Origin: a virus
Direction: 5' to 3' (one strand)
Virus record (IMG/VR): IMGVR_UViG_3300036985_000365
Location: 1 to 38,201 of that record
Length of the DNA: 38,201 nucleotides
Translations under genes and position numbers: made by a program
Notes under the pieces: generated by a model
The model's input: the letters and a program-made list of their open reading frames with translations, nothing else
Database searches by the model: none
Told to the model about the DNA's origin: nothing
Part shown: positions 1 to 7,418 of the stretch, piece by piece
How positions within the stretch are numbered: the stretch's first letter is position 1
Layout: each line of letters starts with the position of its first letter

Positions 1-62
1 AGATCCATCAGGCTGCACTTTTTCAACCTGTACCAGTTGAAAAAGTGCAGCCTGATGGATCT
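1..62. other. Contig-end fold-back hairpin (likely assembly artefact)
   Basis: Bases 1-27 are the exact reverse complement of bases 36-62, with 8 bases between. The second copy of this locus (38053 onward) reads differently upstream of 38076: the repeat with the window end holds from base 24 on and fails at base 23. The first 23 bases are therefore foreign to the genome unit and look like a chimeric inverted end made during amplification or assembly. A natural telomere-like hairpin is much less likely, because the other copy runs smoothly through the same gene. Confidence 0.8.
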
Positions 63-149
63 GTAAAAATAGTCTATGAGCAGCCTGTGCCAATTCCATC
101 ATCGTTTCCAAAACCAACTTATGCAGGTAAATTGCCGGCTGCGGCTGCA
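24..149. repeat. Terminal direct repeat, left copy (126 bp)
   Basis: Identical to 38076-38201 over 126 bases. The length is close to a common assembler k-mer, and the repeat sits inside one open reading frame that stays in frame across the join (both copies have codons starting at multiples of three). This supports a circular or circularly permuted genome of 38,052 bp rather than a T7-like fixed terminal repeat. Confidence 0.9.
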
Positions 150-791
150 CGCCCTCAACCCGCTGGAACTCAATCGCCGGCACTGCCAGGAACTCCGGCT
201 GATGGACGGGTAATCACGCAACCACAATTCCCAGCAAGACCTGTAACGCAAGCAGCAGATGGCCCCGTGGCGGCTCCATTACCACAGGGAGCAAAGGCAA
301 CGCCTATGGCTGCTAGACCTGAAGAGTATTCAAAAAACAGGGGCGAAATTATTGCGGCAGTAGACTTTGTGGCGGCCTTGAAAAAAATGGAGAATATGGT
401 CAGAGATCAAGGCATGCAACTTGGCGGTCTTGGAGAAAAAGGAGCCAGCCAGTCTGCCGTGTATGAAGACCTATTGACAAAAGCAAGGTTGGCAGCGCAA
501 CTTGGTGTTCTTAACAAAGAAGATTTGCCAAGGTTGCAGGCACAGCTAAGTGACCCAACTGCGCTGACTACTTACATCAGGGGGCTTGGCGGCCCTGATG
601 CATTTTTTGCTCAAATACGACAAATGGAAAAACGAATTGTTGAAGAAGCTAACCGCAAAAATTTACAGTTTGGGTCTCCGATAATGACCATGCCTAGCAA
701 TTTTGTTGTTGGTGGGGTAGCAGCGCCAAGCCCTTTAATGTCTCCGCAACTACTAGAAGCCTTGCGTAAGTATCCGGCAACTACGAGGTAA
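24..791 (+). CDS. Internal virion-like protein, C-terminal 255 residues (gene begins at 37158)
   Basis: This is the 3' part of a 561-codon gene that starts at 37158 and crosses the circular join. The Met at 45 is internal, not a start: there is no Shine-Dalgarno there, and the frame is open upstream through the right-hand copy of the repeat. The segment begins with a Pro/Ala-rich linker (roughly the first 70 residues) and then a predicted helical region rich in Lys, Glu and Leu, ending three bases before the next gene at 795. No enzymatic motif is seen. The N-terminal half (see 37158) resembles a common podovirus structural protein, so an internal or ejected virion protein is the inference. 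Confidence 0.75.
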   Translation, partial: QPVPVEKVQPDGSVKIVYEQPVPIPSSFPKPTYAGKLPAAAARPQPAGTQSPALPGTPADGRVITQPQFPARPVTQAADGPVAAPLPQGAKATPMAARPEEYSKNRGEIIAAVDFVAALKKMENMVRDQGMQLGGLGEKGASQSAVYEDLLTKARLAAQLGVLNKEDLPRLQAQLSDPTALTTYIRGLGGPDAFFAQIRQMEKRIVEEANRKNLQFGSPIMTMPSNFVVGGVAAPSPLMSPQLLEALRKYPATTR

Positions 792-794
792 AAA

Positions 795-2882
795 ATGGCT
801 GATCCAACAATTGATGAGTTATTGCAGTCGCTAAATGCAGCAGACGCTGCCGGTGATAAGCCGGCGGCCCAACAGATTGCCGACTACATTCGCATGCTTC
901 AAGCAATGCCACCTGGCGCTGACATCAACAAAACGACTGGCGCACCAATGGGTGTGCGTGCTGCTGTTGGTGCTGCATCAACTAGTGAAGACAAACTGTC
1001 AACGCTCAGGAAATTCTTTCCTGATGCACAGCAGTACGACAAAGACAATTTCATTTATACAGACCCAGCGACCAAGCGACCTACGCTGATGAATGAAAAC
1101 AACCCAAGATTTTTTGGCATCCCATTGCCGACAATGGGTGACATTGCCGGTGCTGGCCCAGAAATTTCAGAAATGGTTGGCTCTGGTCTTGGCGCTACTC
1201 TCATGGCTCCATTTGGGCCACCAGGCATGGTGGGCGGCGCAGCCACTGGTGGTGCTGCATTCAAAAAGCTGTACGAGATGGGCATGCAGTATGGCGGCCC
1301 GACAGTAGAGACTCGACCAGGATTGGAGCAGGCCGCTGGTGTAACAAAAGACATCACAGTCAATGCCGCTGGCCAAAGGTTTGGTCAGTTGATTGAGTCT
1401 GGTCTGCCAAGACTGTTGACCCCAATCCAAGAAAGGATTGCAGGCATTCGGCAAGGTATACCGCAAGCTGCTGCCCGTCAGAACATACCACTGCCTGCCG
1501 GTGTGGCCACGCAAAGCCCCGCCATTCAGCGGGTTGAGGCCGGTCTGTTACAGACTCCTGGCGGCGCTCAAGTCATTGCCCCCATGTACTCGAGGATGGC
1601 CGAGGCGATGGGTACACGCGCTACAGACATTGCTGAACGACTTTCCCGCGCAGTTCGGGGGCCAGGTGTTGAGCCTGGTGTGATGTTTACGGAAAAAGGC
1701 GGCTTGGGGAGTTTTGTACAACAAGGTGCAGACGCTGCAGGAAGGCGTTTTGCTCAAAGGCGCGAACAGCTAGACGATATTGTGTCCAACGCAGTCGGCC
1801 CACGAAACAGATTCCCAGCGACAAATACAGTTCAACTTATTGCTGATCTTGAAGCCCAAATTGCCAGAAGCCCAGAAACATACAGGCCAATGTTTGGGCC
1901 AGTTATTGAGCGTGCAAGGCGTGTGGTGACTGATGCACAGTCTGGTTTGGGCGGTATTGAATTTGACGCATTGCGTCAGGCAAGAACTGCTGTTGGTAGG
2001 GAATTGGAAAGACCAGACATTTCTGGTTTAACTCAGAGTCCAGCCCTAGCTCGACTGTATGACGCATTGCGAAGAGATGTGATCTCTGCGGCTGACCAGT
2101 CGGGCGACATAGCAAGTCGAGGAATTAGACTCCATGACCGATATGTGCGTTTCAACCGAACAGTCAATCTGCCTGCATTGCAGCGCATTGTTGATCAAGA
2201 CTTGGATGTGGCAGCGGCCAACATGGCGCTGTCAGGCACAAAGGACGGCATTGGCCGATTGCAACTGCTGCGCAGAAACTTTAGGCCCGAAGAGTGGGAC
2301 ACAGTTTCTGCATCAGTGTGGCAGCAACTGGGCAATGCCAAGGCCGGTGTAAAAGAAGGCGCGGAAGTTGGTGCAGACAGTTACCAATTCAGCCCCACAA
2401 CATTCTTGACCAACTGGATGAACTTGAGCGACAGCGCAAAAACTGTGCTGTTTGCTGGTGAGCGCTATCGCAATATCATTCCAGCCATGAACGACTTGGT
2501 CAGGGTGGCAACTGGTGCGCGTGAGGCTGGGAAGATGGTTAACACATCCAACACTGCTGGCGCTCAGATGGTGACATCAGCGCTGCTTGGCGGCGGCGGC
2601 TTGGCTGTTGGTGGTGCTGCCGGTCTAGACGCTACCAGCGCTTTGCTCGGTGGTGCGGCATCACTCAGTGGCTTGGTATTGACCAGCAACACGGCGGCCA
2701 GATTGTTGGAAAGCCCAAGGTTCATTCGCTGGGTGTCTGATACCAGCAGGGCTGTGGTCAATAATCCAAATTCGTTGAGTGCTCAAATTGGCAAGTTGTT
2801 GGCCATTGGTCAAGCAGAGCCAGGCATGAAAGACGCAATCGACACTTATTACAAGCAGATTAAATCTGTCACCGGCAAATAA
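795..2882 (+). CDS. Large internal virion / DNA-ejection-like protein (695 aa)
   Basis: A 695-residue protein starting three bases after the preceding stop (gap aaa) with little room for an independent promoter. It is Ala/Gly/Arg-rich with long helical stretches. Two hydrophobic Gly/Ala-rich segments are visible, one near residues 130-155 and a stronger one near 592-635 that could enter a membrane. There is no signal peptide and no catalytic motif. Its size, its place after the tail-hub and internal-protein genes, and the membrane-active segment fit a podovirus ejection protein (the role of T7 gp15/gp16 or P22 gp16/gp20), but no direct family assignment is possible by eye. Confidence 0.6.
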   Translation: MADPTIDELLQSLNAADAAGDKPAAQQIADYIRMLQAMPPGADINKTTGAPMGVRAAVGAASTSEDKLSTLRKFFPDAQQYDKDNFIYTDPATKRPTLMNENNPRFFGIPLPTMGDIAGAGPEISEMVGSGLGATLMAPFGPPGMVGGAATGGAAFKKLYEMGMQYGGPTVETRPGLEQAAGVTKDITVNAAGQRFGQLIESGLPRLLTPIQERIAGIRQGIPQAAARQNIPLPAGVATQSPAIQRVEAGLLQTPGGAQVIAPMYSRMAEAMGTRATDIAERLSRAVRGPGVEPGVMFTEKGGLGSFVQQGADAAGRRFAQRREQLDDIVSNAVGPRNRFPATNTVQLIADLEAQIARSPETYRPMFGPVIERARRVVTDAQSGLGGIEFDALRQARTAVGRELERPDISGLTQSPALARLYDALRRDVISAADQSGDIASRGIRLHDRYVRFNRTVNLPALQRIVDQDLDVAAANMALSGTKDGIGRLQLLRRNFRPEEWDTVSASVWQQLGNAKAGVKEGAEVGADSYQFSPTTFLTNWMNLSDSAKTVLFAGERYRNIIPAMNDLVRVATGAREAGKMVNTSNTAGAQMVTSALLGGGGLAVGGAAGLDATSALLGGAASLSGLVLTSNTAARLLESPRFIRWVSDTSRAVVNNPNSLSAQIGKLLAIGQAEPGMKDAIDTYYKQIKSVTGK

Positions 2883-2890
2883 GGAATATC

Positions 2891-4399
2891 ATGGCCCTGC
2901 TTGATGACGAAGAGTTGTTGCCATTCTTTGGCAACCCGAACATCCAGCGCCAAGGTGCAAGGGCCAGAGCCTTGGCCGCGCAGCGCGATGTCAACACGCT
3001 GCCTGACCCACGCACCTATGCCGCCGTCTCTGGCCTGCTGGGGCAAGCACCTGATGAGATGGGATTCAGTGTTCTGAATCCTCAGTATGAGTCAATCATG
3101 CAGACCGCCCGTCCGGCTTTTTATACCGGCACGGCACTGGGTGTGGCTCCATTGGCAAAGGTATTTCAAGCTCCAGCAATGGCCTTGGGCCGCGCTGGTG
3201 AGCGCATGGCTGAAAGGGTTGTCCCACAAATCATGCAGCGTGGCGGCTTGCCGGCTGAGTTATTGCAGGGCATGGCGCAGGGCAGCCGGTCAAATGTCTA
3301 TTTGCCAACAACGCCCAAAAATCCCAACCCCTTAGTCGGCACAAGGTACAAGACAGAGCAGTTGCCAGGCATTGTTCCAAGGCGGCCAGTTAATTGGAAT
3401 GAGCTTGAGGGCGGCAGCATCATGACATATCCAACGGATATTCTCAGCCGCAATACCAAGGTCACCAATGTCAGTGACATCCCCCTTGGGAGCAATTCAT
3501 TTGTTACCCCAGGCGGCCTGATGTACATGATGGATGAAGGCAATATCGCCAACAGAATTGGCTATGCATCCAACCAAGCCGCTGCGACTGCACAGAACAA
3601 CCGAGCATTACAAGCCATTGAGGAGAACTTGGCCCGTGGTGGCACTGGGCGCGTTTTTATGGCCCCACACACCATGCCGCCTGGTGGTGAGAATTTTTCA
3701 ACCGGCCCGACTTTGGGGTTGTTGTCGTTAATTGATGCGACAAATCCAAGCCCTCAATTGCTGGAGATGATTTCCAACCAGATGCGGCAAGCAACAGTTA
3801 AAGGTGTCAAAGGCAAGTACAAAGATTTTGCTGGCCTTAATGACCCAATGGCCAGAGAGCAGTTGCTTACTGGTGAAGGCTTAAAAGCTGGAAGTGCTGG
3901 TGACTTGAGGAAAATCTTTGTAGACAAGATGAGCAATGTCGCAGCAGAAAAGGGTTTGGGCTTCAACTACCCAGATTTGCAACGGGCGATGTTTGATCCC
4001 AATGTGATGAACAAGCAAAGTTTTTTGATGGGTGATGCGATCTATGAGGCATTACCAAAATTGGGTGTTCGACCTGGATCTCACGGCGCTTATGGATACG
4101 ACATGCCTGGTTTGTTTTTTGGCAATACCAGCGGCGCACCAGTGAGCCAATTCATGCAGCCCGTCTACAACAGAATCTTGCCGGAGCAAATGAACAAGCC
4201 TGGAGCCAGCTACAAAACATCTTCATTTGAAGATTTGTTTGGCCGACTTCAACAGCCTGGAGACATCCCCGCTGGAAACACATATGCCGACCCCAATCAA
4301 TTGACAAGGGGCCGGCTGTCCACTGGTGGCGAGAACATCTCCATGTTTATGGATGAGGCCGAGATCAAACGACTCAAGAAACTTCTTGGGGAAGAGTGA
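2891..4399 (+). CDS. Hypothetical virion-associated protein (502 aa)
   Basis: Starts 8 bases after the previous gene behind a weak AGGAAT site. The first ~150 residues contain Pro- and Ala-rich helices. From about residue 150 the sequence looks globular and enzyme-like, with many aromatic and Gly turns (for example the PGGLMYMMDEG stretch near residues 210-220 and a GGENF motif near 265). It resembles the globular domains of large phage proteins injected with DNA, but I do not recognise the fold and name no activity. It is the last gene of the rightward late operon and converges on the minus-strand cluster, its 3' end overlapping that cluster by 26 bp. Confidence 0.6.
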   Translation: MALLDDEELLPFFGNPNIQRQGARARALAAQRDVNTLPDPRTYAAVSGLLGQAPDEMGFSVLNPQYESIMQTARPAFYTGTALGVAPLAKVFQAPAMALGRAGERMAERVVPQIMQRGGLPAELLQGMAQGSRSNVYLPTTPKNPNPLVGTRYKTEQLPGIVPRRPVNWNELEGGSIMTYPTDILSRNTKVTNVSDIPLGSNSFVTPGGLMYMMDEGNIANRIGYASNQAAATAQNNRALQAIEENLARGGTGRVFMAPHTMPPGGENFSTGPTLGLLSLIDATNPSPQLLEMISNQMRQATVKGVKGKYKDFAGLNDPMAREQLLTGEGLKAGSAGDLRKIFVDKMSNVAAEKGLGFNYPDLQRAMFDPNVMNKQSFLMGDAIYEALPKLGVRPGSHGAYGYDMPGLFFGNTSGAPVSQFMQPVYNRILPEQMNKPGASYKTSSFEDLFGRLQQPGDIPAGNTYADPNQLTRGRLSTGGENISMFMDEAEIKRLKKLLGEE

Positions 4400-4550
4400 T
4401 CATGATGATGTAATGCTCAAGGGCGCGGATGGCCTCTTCAGCAATGGCTTGCTGTTCTGCGCCATTTAGTTTGCTCATTGACCGATCTGGCTGCACATCA
4501 ATGTTGATGCCGAAGCTAGGTATCAATTGGACATCTAAAGTTATTTTCAT
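4374..4550 (-). CDS. Small hypothetical protein (58 aa)
   Basis: A 58-codon frame on the minus strand. Its ATG (4550-4548) overlaps the TGA of the upstream gene (4549-4547) as ATGA, and a GGGGGATGAG purine run stands just before it. That tight coupling supports a real gene. The product starts MKITLDVQLIP, followed by an acidic, probably helical region (AEQQAIAEEAIRALEHYI). No family recognised. The 3' end overlaps tail-to-tail with the late gene ending at 4399. Confidence 0.6.
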   Translation of the reverse strand: MKITLDVQLIPSFGINIDVQPDRSMSKLNGAEQQAIAEEAIRALEHYIIMITLPQEVS

Positions 4551-4930
4551 CTCATCCCCCCAAAAAACGCTGCTATCAAAGGGTCGATCTTGATCTTTCG
4601 ATTCCTCTGACGGATGCGTGCATTTAAAAAGTCTCTATCGTCAGCGCTCATCTTGTGGCGCATCTTTCGCATGCGCTCGGCGGCCGTGAACGACTGCGGC
4701 TTGGGTGCATCCGGCTCACTGCCCAGCGTCATCAGGGCTGTGGTCATGTTGCCGGTCTTGGTATACCCATGCACCCGCACCACGCCAGCCTTGCGCAGTT
4801 CACGCACATTGTCGTAGGCCGTGGTCAAGGCGCAGGGCAGGCGCACAGCTATCTCGGCCACACTCAACGGGCCAATGCTCAAGAGCCGGACGATGGCCGG
4901 CCTATAAATTGGTTTTAGGCCGCGCTTCAT
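4547..4930 (-). CDS. Winged-helix-type regulator (127 aa)
   Basis: Read from ATG at 4930 (MKRGLKP) rather than the longer frame from 5023, because the extra N-terminus lies wholly over the upstream gene's reading frame and is Cys/Trp-rich nonsense. Residues ~8-55 have the pattern of a winged helix-turn-helix: RPAIVRLLSIGPLSVAEIA, then TTAYDNVRELRKAGVV with a wing after it. The C-terminal half is very basic (RMRKMRHK, RIRQRNRKIK). It could repress its own operon or a host or phage target. It overlaps the preceding gene by 29 bp and the following one by 4. Confidence 0.65.
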   Translation of the reverse strand: MKRGLKPIYRPAIVRLLSIGPLSVAEIAVRLPCALTTAYDNVRELRKAGVVRVHGYTKTGNMTTALMTLGSEPDAPKPQSFTAAERMRKMRHKMSADDRDFLNARIRQRNRKIKIDPLIAAFFGGMR

Positions 4931-5090
4931 TTCGGGCTTGCATCCGGCGGTTGTACTCACGCTTGAGCATGATGCGCACCACCAGCGCACGAGTGTGAGC
5001 GTCTGAAGGTATCGCATGGCCATAGCACTCAGGACTGAGCAGATCGTCCATGAACTCTATGGCCGCCTCAAGTGCTGGCTCATCACTCAT
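4902..5090 (-). CDS. Small acidic-to-basic hypothetical protein (62 aa)
   Basis: Start taken at ATG 5090 (MSDEPALEAAIEF), which overlaps the stop of the 34-residue membrane peptide as ATGA. The longer frame upstream is a shadow of that peptide and of the promoter region. The N-terminal half is acidic, while the C-terminal half is basic and helical (RIMLKREYNRRMQARNEARPK). Similar short phage proteins are common in early accessory operons, but no function is known from sequence. Confidence 0.55.
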   Translation of the reverse strand: MSDEPALEAAIEFMDDLLSPECYGHAIPSDAHTRALVVRIMLKREYNRRMQARNEARPKTNL

Positions 5091-5191
5091 GCTGACCACC
5101 AAGAGATCAGTGCCGCAGCCAAGCCGCAGCCAATGATCAGGCACAGCAGATAGTCCAGAGCTGCATCGGCGCGATTGCTTAATTTGTTCAT
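5087..5191 (-). CDS. 34-aa single-pass membrane peptide
   Basis: Too short for usual gene callers. ATG at 5191 is preceded by AAGGGGAACAAC (a Shine-Dalgarno at good distance), and its TGA overlaps the next ATG as ATGA. The product has a short charged N-terminus (NKLSNRADAALD) and then about 19 hydrophobic residues (YLLCLIIGCGLAAALISWW): a clear transmembrane helix with almost nothing after it. As first gene of the leftward operon it could be a superinfection-exclusion, inhibitor or lysis-control peptide. That function is inference only. Confidence 0.6.
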   Translation of the reverse strand: MNKLSNRADAALDYLLCLIIGCGLAAALISWWSA

Positions 5192-5243
5192 GTTGTTCCC
5201 CTTGAGTTAATGTGTGACGAAGTTTACGCCAAATAAAGAAACT

Positions 5244-5288
5244 TGCATAGTAGTCAATAAATGCAGGTGTTGCCGTTAAAATACACCT
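5244..5288. promoter_or_regulatory. Divergent control region with two dyads
   Basis: The leftward operon has a good -35 (TTGACT, rc of 5252-5257). A dyad TGCAT-N11-ATGCA (5245-5249/5261-5265) straddles it. A second dyad AGGTGT-N12-ACACCT (5265-5270/5283-5288) ends one base before the ATG of the 64-aa regulator. A rightward -10-like TAAAAT (5277-5282) lies so close to that ATG that the regulator message may be leaderless, as with lambda cI from PRM. The site assignments are inferred from symmetry alone. Confidence 0.45.
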
Positions 5289-5483
5289 ATGCAATCAGTA
5301 CAAGATATTCGGGATAAGGCCAGAGAACACGGGATCAGGATGAATGCCGTGTGCCGCGAGGCTGGCATCCAGCAGCCACAGGTGAGCCGCTGGATGTCAG
5401 GGTCTGTCAAACCCCTGTGGGATTCAGTCAACCAACTGGAGCAGGCTTTGCTCAAGTTGATTGAGCAGAAATCACCAGTCTGA
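5289..5483 (+). CDS. Cro/CI-like helix-turn-helix regulator (64 aa)
   Basis: A 64-residue protein dominated by one HTH of the XRE/Cro type: helix 2 around RMNAVCREAG, a turn, then recognition helix QQPQVSRWMSG, followed by a closing helix DSVNQLEQALLKLI. It is transcribed away from the four-gene minus operon and overlaps the 3' end of the SSB gene by 12 bp tail-to-tail. No Shine-Dalgarno precedes its ATG, consistent with leaderless or poorly translated mRNA. A role as operator-binding switch for the leftward operon is likely from position; whether the phage makes lysogens is unknown. Confidence 0.75.
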   Translation: MQSVQDIRDKAREHGIRMNAVCREAGIQQPQVSRWMSGSVKPLWDSVNQLEQALLKLIEQKSPV

Positions 5484-6035
5484 GGACTCAGCAGCGGCGG
5501 CTGGTGCAGCCGACTTGCCGATGCCGAAGTCATCAGCGGCGCTTGGCTTGGAGCCGCCCAGAGGCTGGCCCTTCCTGACCAGCAGGATGTTGTTCAAGCC
5601 AAACGAAACGCCAGAGTTGCCGGCTTGGCTGTAGGCATAGGCATTGAGCGAAACCTTGATGTAGTCCCCAGAAACAATATCGTCAGAGCCAATCAGGTCA
5701 TTGCCGTGGGCATCAATTGCACCTGGTCGGCTGGTGCTCTTGACATTGCAAAAGAAGTGGCCGGCGTACTCTTTGCCCAGTGGGCTGCCGTCTGTCTTGG
5801 TTTCAGTGTCTCCATCACGCAAAGGGTTGCGGATATTTTTCGGCACTTTGTCCCCAAACTTGGCGACCAACGCCTCTTTGGCTGCAGCCTTCAAAGCGGT
5901 CAGGGTTTCTTTGTCGGTCTTGGGAATGAGGATCTGGGTGCTGTACTCATCCTTACCATTCATTTCGTTTTTGCGAGATTGCAGGGCTGAGAAGTAGGAG
6001 GTGCGAACCTCGCCGGTGGTGACTCTAGTTGTCAT
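5472..6035 (-). CDS. DUF2815-type single-stranded DNA-binding protein
   Basis: 187 residues with the layout of the DUF2815 / T7 gp2.5-like OB-fold family: TSYFSALQSRKNEMNGKDEYSTQ near the N-terminus, the strand STQILIPKTDKE, the loop KSTSRPGAID, then YIKVSLNAYAYSQAGNSGVSFGLNNILLVRKG. The C-terminus is a Pro/Ala-rich linker ending in acidic ESSDW, the acidic tail with a terminal aromatic typical of phage SSBs that recruit partners. It lies on the minus strand, divergent from the SNF2 helicase and apart from the other rightward replication genes, so it is probably under separate control from the palindrome-bearing gap at 6036-6183. Confidence 0.85.
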   Translation of the reverse strand: MTTRVTTGEVRTSYFSALQSRKNEMNGKDEYSTQILIPKTDKETLTALKAAAKEALVAKFGDKVPKNIRNPLRDGDTETKTDGSPLGKEYAGHFFCNVKSTSRPGAIDAHGNDLIGSDDIVSGDYIKVSLNAYAYSQAGNSGVSFGLNNILLVRKGQPLGGSKPSAADDFGIGKSAAPAAAAESSDW

Positions 6036-6073
6036 TTGATCGTTCTTTCAGGTTGATCGTTTACAGGTTTTCA

Positions 6074-6094
6074 GCTTGACCAAGGCGGTCAAGC
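6074..6094. promoter_or_regulatory. Perfect 8-bp inverted repeat in the SSB/helicase divergent gap
   Basis: GCTTGACC (6074-6081), 5-base spacer aaggc, GGTCAAGC (6087-6094). Each arm carries TTGACC, a -35-like hexamer, one per strand, so the symmetry places a possible operator over both divergent promoters. No convincing -10 is found at the standard distance on the plus strand; a weak alternative is TTGCAT-N17-CACAAT (6120-6148). No T-run follows, so it is not a terminator. Confidence 0.45.
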
Positions 6095-6183
6095 ATTTGC
6101 ACTTTAGCACAAATTTTTCTTGCATGTTGTTTTTTTATCGGACACAATCAAGATTCCATAAACCGCTGAAAACGAGGAAAACG

Positions 6184-7407
6184 ATGAAACTGTTCCCACA
6201 CCAAGAAGAGGCCAAGCAATTCCTGCTGGCCAATAGGCGCTGCATCCTTGCCGACCAGCCTCGCGTGGGCAAGACCCTGCCGGCGGCTGCGGCGGCGCTC
6301 GAACACCTGCCGGCCATCGTGGTCTGCCCAGCCATTGCCAAGACAGTTTGGGAGTCGGCATTCAACAAGCTCGACCCGTCAGTGCCAGTGAAAGTCATCA
6401 CTGGAAAGAAGCAGGCCGGTGAGCTTATCGCCAGTGGCGTGACCATCGTGAACTACGACATCCTGAGCAGTGTTACGGCTTTTACAGGAATTAAAACTGT
6501 GGTGTTTGACGAGTGCCACAGGCTCAAAAACAACAAGGCCATCCGCACCAAGGCGGCGATGCTGATGATGAAAAAGATCGACAGGGTCTATGCCCTGTCC
6601 GGCACGCCCATCCCCAATCGGCCCATCGAACTCTGGCCGATCCTCCACGGGCTAGGTATCTACCGAGGCGGCTGGTTTGACTTTGCGGCGCGGTACGCCA
6701 AGATGTGGTCAGCCCCTTGGGGAATGGATGTCTCCGGTGCGTCCAACATCCCTGAACTCAAGGCATTGATGCGTCCCCATGTCCTGCGCAGGAAGAAGGA
6801 GGACATCTTCATGGACTACAAGCAGCCACAGGTCAGTCTGGTGACCTTTGACCTGCCCATAGACAAGCGCGAGCAGCAGTTTGATGCCGATGCCTTGGTG
6901 GCCAATCCAAACGCCCTGATGGCCTTTGAGGGTTTGGCCGAGATCATGCGCGAGGCAGGGATGCGCAAGATCAAGGCGGCATCCGAGTTCATCAGCGACC
7001 TGCTGCAATCCGGTGAGCCGATCGTGGTGTTCGCGCACCATAAGGATGTCGTGCATGGGCTGGTGGAAGAGCTCAAAGACCACAAGCCGGTGGTGGTGGT
7101 GGGCGACACGCCGAGTGCCAAGCGCACAGAGAACATTGCCGCATTCCAATCCGGACAGACCAAGGTGATCGTGGGCAATATCGCCGCCATGTCAGAGGGG
7201 GTTGACCTGAGTGCCGCCGACACGATTGTCTTTGTCGAATGCACCTGGTCAACCTCTGCGCTTGAGCAGGCATCCAGCAGGGTGGAGAACATCAACAAGT
7301 CAGGCGTCAAGCCGGTGATCTACTTGCTGACCATCAGGGCATCACTCGACCACAATGTGCTGGCCAAGGTGCTGAAAAAGCAGAACATCGTGAATCAGAT
7401 TATTTAA
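6184..7407 (+). CDS. SNF2-family helicase/translocase (407 aa)
   Basis: Start chosen at 6184 (MKLFPHQEEA), with GAGG 8-12 bases upstream. The longer frame from 6076 would cross the palindromic control region. Motifs: Q-like FPHQ at residue 4-7, Walker A ADQPRVGKT (23-31), DECH box (109-112), SGTP motif III (138-141), and the C-terminal RecA lobe with IVVFAHHKDV, SEGVDL and motif VI QASSRVENINK. The SMARCAL1-like compact size is typical of phage SNF2 proteins that act in recombination or replication-fork remodelling. Motif VI lacks the second Arg of the usual QxxxRxxRxGQ. Its neighbours, the DUF2800 nuclease and the divergent SSB, form a familiar phage module. Confidence 0.9.
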   Translation: MKLFPHQEEAKQFLLANRRCILADQPRVGKTLPAAAAALEHLPAIVVCPAIAKTVWESAFNKLDPSVPVKVITGKKQAGELIASGVTIVNYDILSSVTAFTGIKTVVFDECHRLKNNKAIRTKAAMLMMKKIDRVYALSGTPIPNRPIELWPILHGLGIYRGGWFDFAARYAKMWSAPWGMDVSGASNIPELKALMRPHVLRRKKEDIFMDYKQPQVSLVTFDLPIDKREQQFDADALVANPNALMAFEGLAEIMREAGMRKIKAASEFISDLLQSGEPIVVFAHHKDVVHGLVEELKDHKPVVVVGDTPSAKRTENIAAFQSGQTKVIVGNIAAMSEGVDLSAADTIVFVECTWSTSALEQASSRVENINKSGVKPVIYLLTIRASLDHNVLAKVLKKQNIVNQII

Positions 7408-7418
7408 AGGAGAAAACC

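Noticed and set aside
45-47. ATG as start of the first gene
   Set aside because: No ribosome site and the frame is open upstream through the circular join to 37158.
24-149. True T7-type fixed direct terminal repeat
   Set aside because: 126 bp is close to an assembler k-mer overlap and lies within a continuous gene; circular closure is simpler, though read-end mapping would be decisive.
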